The translations under genes and the position numbers were made by a program. From Clostridiales bacterium (GTDB lineage Bacteria; Bacillota; Clostridia; Peptostreptococcales; Anaerovoracaceae), in the NCBI GenBank assembly GCA_012735285.1, contig JAAYHT010000034.1, positions 1-10,673 of the forward strand: a DNA stretch of 10,673 nt, in the 5' to 3' direction. Positions 7,917 through 10,673 of this stretch are shown in pieces. Below the pieces are notes generated by a model. The model was not told the origin of the DNA, made no database searches, and was given only the letters and a program-made list of their open reading frames with translations. Within the stretch, counting starts at the first letter, position 1, and every line of letters begins with the position of its first letter.

Positions 7917-7946
7917 TTGACATATGACAATCCACTCCATTATAAT
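7917..7946 (+). promoter_or_regulatory. Consensus sigma-A-type promoter for rny
   Basis: TTGACA (7917-7922, perfect -35) and TATAAT (7941-7946, perfect -10) are separated by 18 nt, facing rny. The expected start is near 7953, giving a leader of about 70 nt before the rny Shine-Dalgarno. The -35 lies inside the 5' untranslated leader of divergent rodA. The -10 overlaps the rodA -10 on the other strand, through the palindrome ATTATAAT (7939-7946). Confidence 0.8.
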
Positions 7947-7968
7947 ATATATTGTGTATTTATATCAA
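7939..7968 (-). promoter_or_regulatory. Sigma-A-type promoter for rodA, sharing its -10 with the rny promoter
   Basis: On the minus strand, TTGATA (plus coordinates 7963-7968, one mismatch) and TATAAT (7939-7944, perfect) are separated by 18 nt. The expected start is near 7932, giving a leader of about 38 nt to the rodA ATG at 7894. Because the -10 hexamers of the two divergent promoters overlap by four bases in one palindrome, RNA polymerase can melt this site for only one direction at a time. Confidence 0.72.
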
Positions 7969-8007
7969 TATCTAAAAATAATGTACAAAATATAACAAAA
8001 AACTGAA

Positions 8008-8017
8008 AAAGGAGGTG
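8008..8017 (+). promoter_or_regulatory. Near-perfect Shine-Dalgarno (AAAGGAGGTG) for rny
   Basis: AAAGGAGGTG matches ten consecutive bases of the complement of the 16S rRNA 3' end, the strongest ribosome binding site in the window. It fixes rny initiation to within roughly 3-13 nt downstream. In the rny frame, the codons there are ATT (8019, 3 nt after GGAGG), GAA, ATA (8025, 9 nt) and AAT, none a usual start. The ATG at 8029, the TTG at 8020 and the GTG at 8015 are in other frames and reach stops within a few codons. Confidence 0.85.
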
Positions 8018-8024
8018 TATTGAA

Positions 8025-9569
8025 ATAAATGAGATTATAATTAGAATTATTATCGCAATTGTAGCCCTTTTACTCGGGCTTTTAATTGGATATATATTCA
8101 GAAAAACCGTCGGCGAAAAAGCTATCGGAAGCGCTGAACAAAGAGCGAAGAATCTATTGCTAGACGCTGAAAACAAAGCTGAAACTATAAAAAAAGAAAT
8201 TACTATAGAAGCAAAAGAGGAAGCTCATAGAATAAGAAGCGCAGTCGAGCGCGAAATTCGCGAAAGAAGAGCTGAACTATCAAAAGCTGAAAGACGGTTG
8301 ATACAAAAAGAGGAATCCATTGAGAAGAAAATTGAAAATCTTGAAAAAAGGGAGGAAGGATTAACACAGAGGGAACTTGAGCTTCAGGAAAAAGAAAAAG
8401 AGCTAGACGGTTTCATAGCAAAGCAAATCGAAGAATTAGAACGGATTTCGGGTTATACAGTTGAAGAAGCAAAGCAACTTCTTCTTTCCAACGTAGAAAA
8501 AGAGATTCGTTACGAAGCCTCTGTCATGATTAAAGATTTAGAAACTAAGGCAAGGGAAGAAGCAGAAAAGAAAGCCAAGGAAATTATTACAACTGCGATT
8601 CAAAGATGTGCAGCAGATCATGTAGCTGAGAGTACTGTTTCGGTTGTACCCTTACCAAATGATGACATGAAAGGAAGGATAATTGGTAGAGAAGGCAGGA
8701 ATATAAGATCTATTGAAACACTCACAGGAATAGATCTAATTATTGACGATACGCCTGAGGCCGTTATTCTATCCGGTTTTGATCCAGTAAGACGTGAAAT
8801 CGCTAGGCTAGCATTAGAAAAACTTATTATGGACGGTAGAATCCATCCCGCAAGAATTGAAGAAATGGTCGAAAAGGCCGAAAAAGAAGTTAATAACATT
8901 ATTAAAGAAGAAGGAGAGCAGGCTACATTTGAGGTTGGAATACATAACCTCCATCCAGAATTAATTAAACTCCTAGGAAGATTAAGATATAGAACTAGCT
9001 ATGGACAAAATGTTTTGAAGCATTCAATAGAGGTAGCTCATTTGGCTGGGCTCATGGCTGGAGAACTAGGATTGGATGTAAAGCTGGCTAAGAGGGCTGG
9101 ACTTCTACATGACATAGGCAAGGCATTGGATCATGAGATGGAAGGGACACATGTAGATATCGGAATTGAAGTACTTAGGAAGTATAAAGAGTCCGAAGCT
9201 GTTATTAACGGTATGGCAGCTCATCATGGCGATTATGAACCTAAGAGTATGGAAGCTGCATTAGTCGCAGCCGCCGATGCTTTATCTGCAGCAAGACCCG
9301 GCGCCAGAAGAGAGACGCTCGAATCCTATATCAAGAGATTGCAGACTTTAGAGGAAATTGCCAATACAACCGTTGGAGTAGAAAAGTCATTTGCAATTCA
9401 AGCAGGTAGAGAAATCCGAATTCTAGCTAAACCTGAAGAAATGAGTGACGAGGAAATCGTATTCTTAGCAAGAGAAATCAGCAAGAAGATTGAAAATGAA
9501 CTCGAGTACCCTGGACAAATAAAAGTAAATGTTATCCGCGAAACACGAGCAATAGAGTATGCAAGATAG
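8025..9569 (+). CDS. rny: Ribonuclease Y, membrane-anchored, non-canonical start
   Basis: RNase Y, the endoribonuclease that starts mRNA decay in many Firmicutes. Domains in order: N-terminal membrane helix encoded at about 8034-8099 (IIIRIIIAIVALLLGLLIGY); long charged coiled coil to about 8580; KH domain with IIGREGRNIR (from about 8681), whose conserved flanks include RCAADHVAE; HD domain with NVLKHSIEVAHLAGLM and the catalytic LLHDIGKALDHE (His-Asp at 9108-9113); and the conserved tail YPGQIKVNVIRETRAIEYA. Total length of 514-516 aa agrees with the usual ~520. The odd point is the start. The first in-frame ATG/GTG/TTG is TTG 8157, which would remove the anchor, while a near-perfect Shine-Dalgarno sits at 8008-8017. 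I place the start at ATA 8025 (9-nt spacing); ATT 8019 is the alternative. A one-base assembly error or mutation is also possible. Identity is certain; the start is not. Confidence 0.93.
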   Translation: MNEIIIRIIIAIVALLLGLLIGYIFRKTVGEKAIGSAEQRAKNLLLDAENKAETIKKEITIEAKEEAHRIRSAVEREIRERRAELSKAERRLIQKEESIEKKIENLEKREEGLTQRELELQEKEKELDGFIAKQIEELERISGYTVEEAKQLLLSNVEKEIRYEASVMIKDLETKAREEAEKKAKEIITTAIQRCAADHVAESTVSVVPLPNDDMKGRIIGREGRNIRSIETLTGIDLIIDDTPEAVILSGFDPVRREIARLALEKLIMDGRIHPARIEEMVEKAEKEVNNIIKEEGEQATFEVGIHNLHPELIKLLGRLRYRTSYGQNVLKHSIEVAHLAGLMAGELGLDVKLAKRAGLLHDIGKALDHEMEGTHVDIGIEVLRKYKESEAVINGMAAHHGDYEPKSMEAALVAAADALSAARPGARRETLESYIKRLQTLEEIANTTVGVEKSFAIQAGREIRILAKPEEMSDEEIVFLAREISKKIENELEYPGQIKVNVIRETRAIEYAR

Positions 9570-9634
9570 ATATTGATATAAAAGGATGGAATTTGAAACT
9601 CAACCGTGACATAATATTAGGTTTTAGTATAAAT

Positions 9635-9649
9635 ATTCTAGTCGAGTAT
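9635..9649 (+). repeat. Inverted repeat, left arm (pairs with 9795-9809)
   Basis: ATTCTAGTCGAGTAT is the reverse complement of ATTCTCGACTAGAAT at 9795-9809 except at one position (12 uninterrupted matches, 14 of 15 overall). The two arms bracket the terminator and the candidate uraA promoter, 175 bp end to end. The right arm is itself a dyad (ATTCT-N5-AGAAT), so the pair could be two operator sites, the arms of a long-range RNA stem, or ends of a small non-autonomous element. I cannot decide among these from sequence alone. Confidence 0.6.
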
Positions 9650-9657
9650 GTAATCAG

Positions 9658-9691
9658 GCCGCAATCGCATAAAGCGATAGCGGCTTTTTTT
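9658..9691 (+). terminator. Rho-independent terminator after rny
   Basis: The stem is GCCGC-A-ATCGC (9658-9668), the loop ATAAA (9669-9673), and the return strand GCGAT-A-GCGGC (9674-9684), followed by seven T (9685-9691). There are ten Watson-Crick pairs around a single A-A mismatch. It sits about 90 nt after the rny stop and should end the rny transcript. Confidence 0.93.
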
Positions 9692-9721
9692 ATTCATTTG
9701 TATTCTCAATATTATGACTAT

Positions 9722-9749
9722 TTGTATTATGATTACAATTACCTATAAA
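9722..9749 (+). promoter_or_regulatory. Candidate promoter for the uracil permease gene
   Basis: TTGTAT (9722-9727) and TATAAA (9744-9749) are separated by 16 nt, just after the rny terminator, and would give a leader of about 75 nt before the permease ATG. I see no PyrR-binding attenuator or purine riboswitch in this leader. The match is moderate in an AT-rich background. Confidence 0.45.
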
Positions 9750-9794
9750 ACGTGATATCCTTGGAAATTATGCGCGCAAATAAACAAATAATAT

Positions 9795-9809
9795 ATTCTC
9801 GACTAGAAT
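9795..9809 (-). repeat. Inverted repeat, right arm (pairs with 9635-9649)
   Basis: ATTCTCGACTAGAAT is the partner of the arm at 9635-9649 and also a short dyad in its own right (ATTCT-N5-AGAAT). It ends 2 nt before the GGAAAGG ribosome binding site (9812-9818) of the permease gene, so a protein or an RNA stem occupying it could affect permease expression. Confidence 0.6.
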
Positions 9810-9828
9810 TTGGAAAGGTACGATTAGC

Positions 9829-10542
9829 ATGAGAGAAATTCAGGTGCACGAACGTCCTAGTATGGGGCAAATGATTCCTTTATCACTGCAACATTTATTT
9901 GCAATGTTTGGGGCCTCTGTTTTAGTTCCGATGTTAGTAGGGGTAAATCCTGCACTTCAGTTGTTATTTAACGGGATTGGTACACTACTTTATATAGCAA
10001 TTACCAGAGGGAAAATCCCCGCATTTTTAGGACCAAGTGCCGCTTTCGTAGCAGGCATAGGTGCAGTTATAGCCAGTGAAGGTCACGCAGCAGCCTTAGC
10101 AGGTTGTATTGCAGTAGGTATTCTATTTGTTGTAGTTGGATATATTGTCAAAAAAGTCGGGATTGGTTGGATAGATGTGGTTTTACCACCCGCAATGGGG
10201 GCTGTTGTTGCAACGATTGGGTTAGGGCTTGCTGAGTATTCCGCAGGATTAGCAGGTCTCATCCCTGGATCTGTAGCTCCTGAAATGCAAGGGAAAACAA
10301 TAGCAGTTTCCATGTTTACATTAGCTGTAGCAATCCTCGTCAGCGTGTTATGTCGCGGATTCATTTATAATAACTGGCGCGGAAACCCACTACTTTTAGG
10401 TGGTGGGAGGAGCGCCGCTTTATTTATCCCTGGCTTTCTATATATCTTTCTATCGTTTCTGCTGACACTTCTCCAATGCTGCAAGCAAAATAGCCACTGG
10501 ACCAAAAAATCTTTTTCTCCCAATAATGCTTTGCAAGAATAG
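9829..10542 (+). pseudogene. uraA: Uracil permease (NCS2 family), truncated by an insertion element
   Basis: The N-terminal part of a UraA/PyrP-like uracil:proton symporter of the inner membrane. Residues 1-178 follow the family closely: IPLSLQHLFAMFGASVLVP (16-34), NGIGTLLYIAITRGKIPAFLG (48-68), VKKVGIGWIDVVLPPAMGA (107-125), and the segment ending SVLCRGF (172-178). Family members are about 430 aa and continue after RGF with LIPILIG-like sequence. Here, from codon 179 (10363), the frame runs antisense into an IS200-like element and ends after 59 unrelated residues at 10542. The lost part includes the later helices with the conserved Glu and His residues that bind uracil, so the product should not transport. 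The substrate loop reads GPSAAFVAG rather than GSSFAFISP, a visible divergence. The ATG follows GGAAAGG (9812-9818) by 10 nt. Confidence 0.85.
10376..10416. repeat. Subterminal hairpin of the IS200/IS605-like right end
   Basis: The outer arms GGCGC (10376-10380) and GCGCC (10412-10416) enclose an inner stem CCCACTAC (10386-10393) / GTGGTGGG (10400-10407) with loop TTTTAG. The inner stem has one T-G wobble on this strand. It lies between the tnpA stop (10424) and the permease junction, where TnpA recognises its right-end hairpin in this family. It may also end the tnpA transcript. Confidence 0.65.
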
Positions 10543-10673
10543 ACTTGTGTTTTCCCCATAAGTAATGCGTCGTTTCCTGTTTTATGGCTTTTACTATGTC
10601 GCAAATTCTGTCGGTGGCATAATAACCAAGCAAAAGATGAATATGATCCTTATCTGTTTCCATTGAGATGACC
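10424..10673 (-). CDS. tnpA: IS200/IS605-family transposase TnpA (Y1, HUH), 5' end missing
   Basis: The C-terminal 82 residues of a single-strand-specific transposase that cuts and joins IS ends through a tyrosine-DNA bond. Visible: the HUH metal-binding motif DHIHLLL (the two His are residues 10 and 12 of the visible part), the conserved KQETTHYLWGKH region, FWSSGYFACSIGEVS (equivalent to the FW..GYY..T.G block of IS200 transposases), and the catalytic ERYIESQ, with Tyr at plus coordinates 10442-10444 and the Y-x3-Q spacing of the family. The frame is open through the window edge (V-I-S precede the Met at 10663), so the Met is probably internal; full-length relatives are about 130-155 aa. 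No inactivating change is visible. Whether a tnpB accompanies it cannot be seen, but none lies between tnpA and the right end. Confidence 0.88.
   Translation of the reverse strand, partial: VISMETDKDHIHLLLGYYATDRICDIVKAIKQETTHYLWGKHKSILAKHYWEKKIFWSSGYFACSIGEVSAETIERYIESQG

Larger units (their letters stand above)
10363..10673 (-). mobile_element. IS200/IS605-family insertion element, right part, continues past the window
   Basis: The element interrupts the uracil permease gene. It contains the C-terminal part of an HUH-type Y1 transposase on the minus strand and, beyond its stop, a hairpin typical of the subterminal structures of this family. The inner boundary is inferred from where permease homology stops (after TTC at 10360-10362). 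The true cleavage point could lie a few bases either side within 10360-10375. The left end and any target motif are outside the window. This family inserts as single-stranded DNA without target duplication, so none is expected. Confidence 0.75.

Noticed and set aside
8157..9569. RNase Y starting at TTG 8157 (470 aa)
   Set aside because: It would begin inside the coiled coil, lose a clearly encoded membrane anchor in the same frame, and ignore the strong Shine-Dalgarno at 8008-8017. No good ribosome binding site precedes 8157.
9593..9748. Small frame of 51 codons starting at TTG with AAAGGATGG upstream (begins M-K-L-N-R-D-I-I-L-G)
   Set aside because: It runs straight through the terminator stem and T-run and resembles no family I know (it is not SpoVS, a common neighbour of rny). 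Its Tyr-rich end looks like translated AT-rich spacer.
9635..9809. The inverted repeat as a definite miniature transposable element
   Set aside because: The bases flanking the two arms (AAAT on the left, TTGG on the right) do not form a target-site duplication, so I report only the repeat.
9692..9828. PyrR attenuator or purine riboswitch upstream of the permease
   Set aside because: No PyrR binding-loop pattern, anti-terminator/terminator pair or purine-aptamer core could be found. The only terminator lies before the candidate promoter.
10365..10604. A second minus-strand frame (79 codons) overlapping the transposase
   Set aside because: It is a shadow frame of tnpA running across the hairpin into the permease gene. 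The HUH and Tyr motifs are in the other frame.

Overview
The window reads as an AT-rich low-GC Gram-positive chromosome, most likely a member of Clostridia. The support is a run of strong AAAGGAG-type ribosome binding sites, an RNase Y gene, and the cluster radC-mreB-mreC-mreD-PBP2-minD, which is a classic Firmicutes cell-shape locus. No taxon below class can be justified from the sequence alone.

Layout. (1) 1-149: AT-rich non-coding DNA with a weak candidate promoter. (2) 150-6785, plus strand: a tightly packed operon of radC (MPN/JAB protein), mreB (actin-like), mreC and mreD (membrane partners of MreB), a long class B PBP2-type transpeptidase, and a MinD-like ATPase. Gaps are 3-22 nt, and mreC/mreD overlap at GTGA. 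(3) 6782-7894, minus strand: rodA, the SEDS glycosyltransferase that partners PBP2. It converges on minD, and the two stop codons interlock in one TTAA. (4) 7917-7968: two near-consensus divergent promoters that share one palindromic -10 box (ATTATAAT), one for rodA and one for rny. (5) About 8025-9569, plus: rny, RNase Y, whose membrane-anchor sequence is present but has no ATG, GTG or TTG start. (6) 9570-9828: intergenic region with a strong terminator bracketed by a 15-bp inverted repeat (one mismatch), then a candidate promoter. (7) 9829-10362: the first 178 codons of a uracil permease, cut off by an IS200/IS605-family element (10363 to the window edge, tnpA on minus).

How it fits together. 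MreB, MreC, MreD, PBP2 and RodA are the elongation machinery for peptidoglycan synthesis. In many Clostridia this cluster also carries minC-minD-minE followed by co-directional rodA. Here minC and minE are absent and rodA is inverted. The remaining MinD lacks the C-terminal membrane-targeting helix and has Asn in place of the catalytic Asp40. RodA and RNase Y expression appear to be linked through the shared -10 element.

The observations most worth a second look are the non-canonical rny start behind a near-perfect Shine-Dalgarno sequence, the derived orphan MinD, and the symmetric bidirectional promoter. No CRISPR array, tRNA, rRNA or clearly new multi-gene system was seen.
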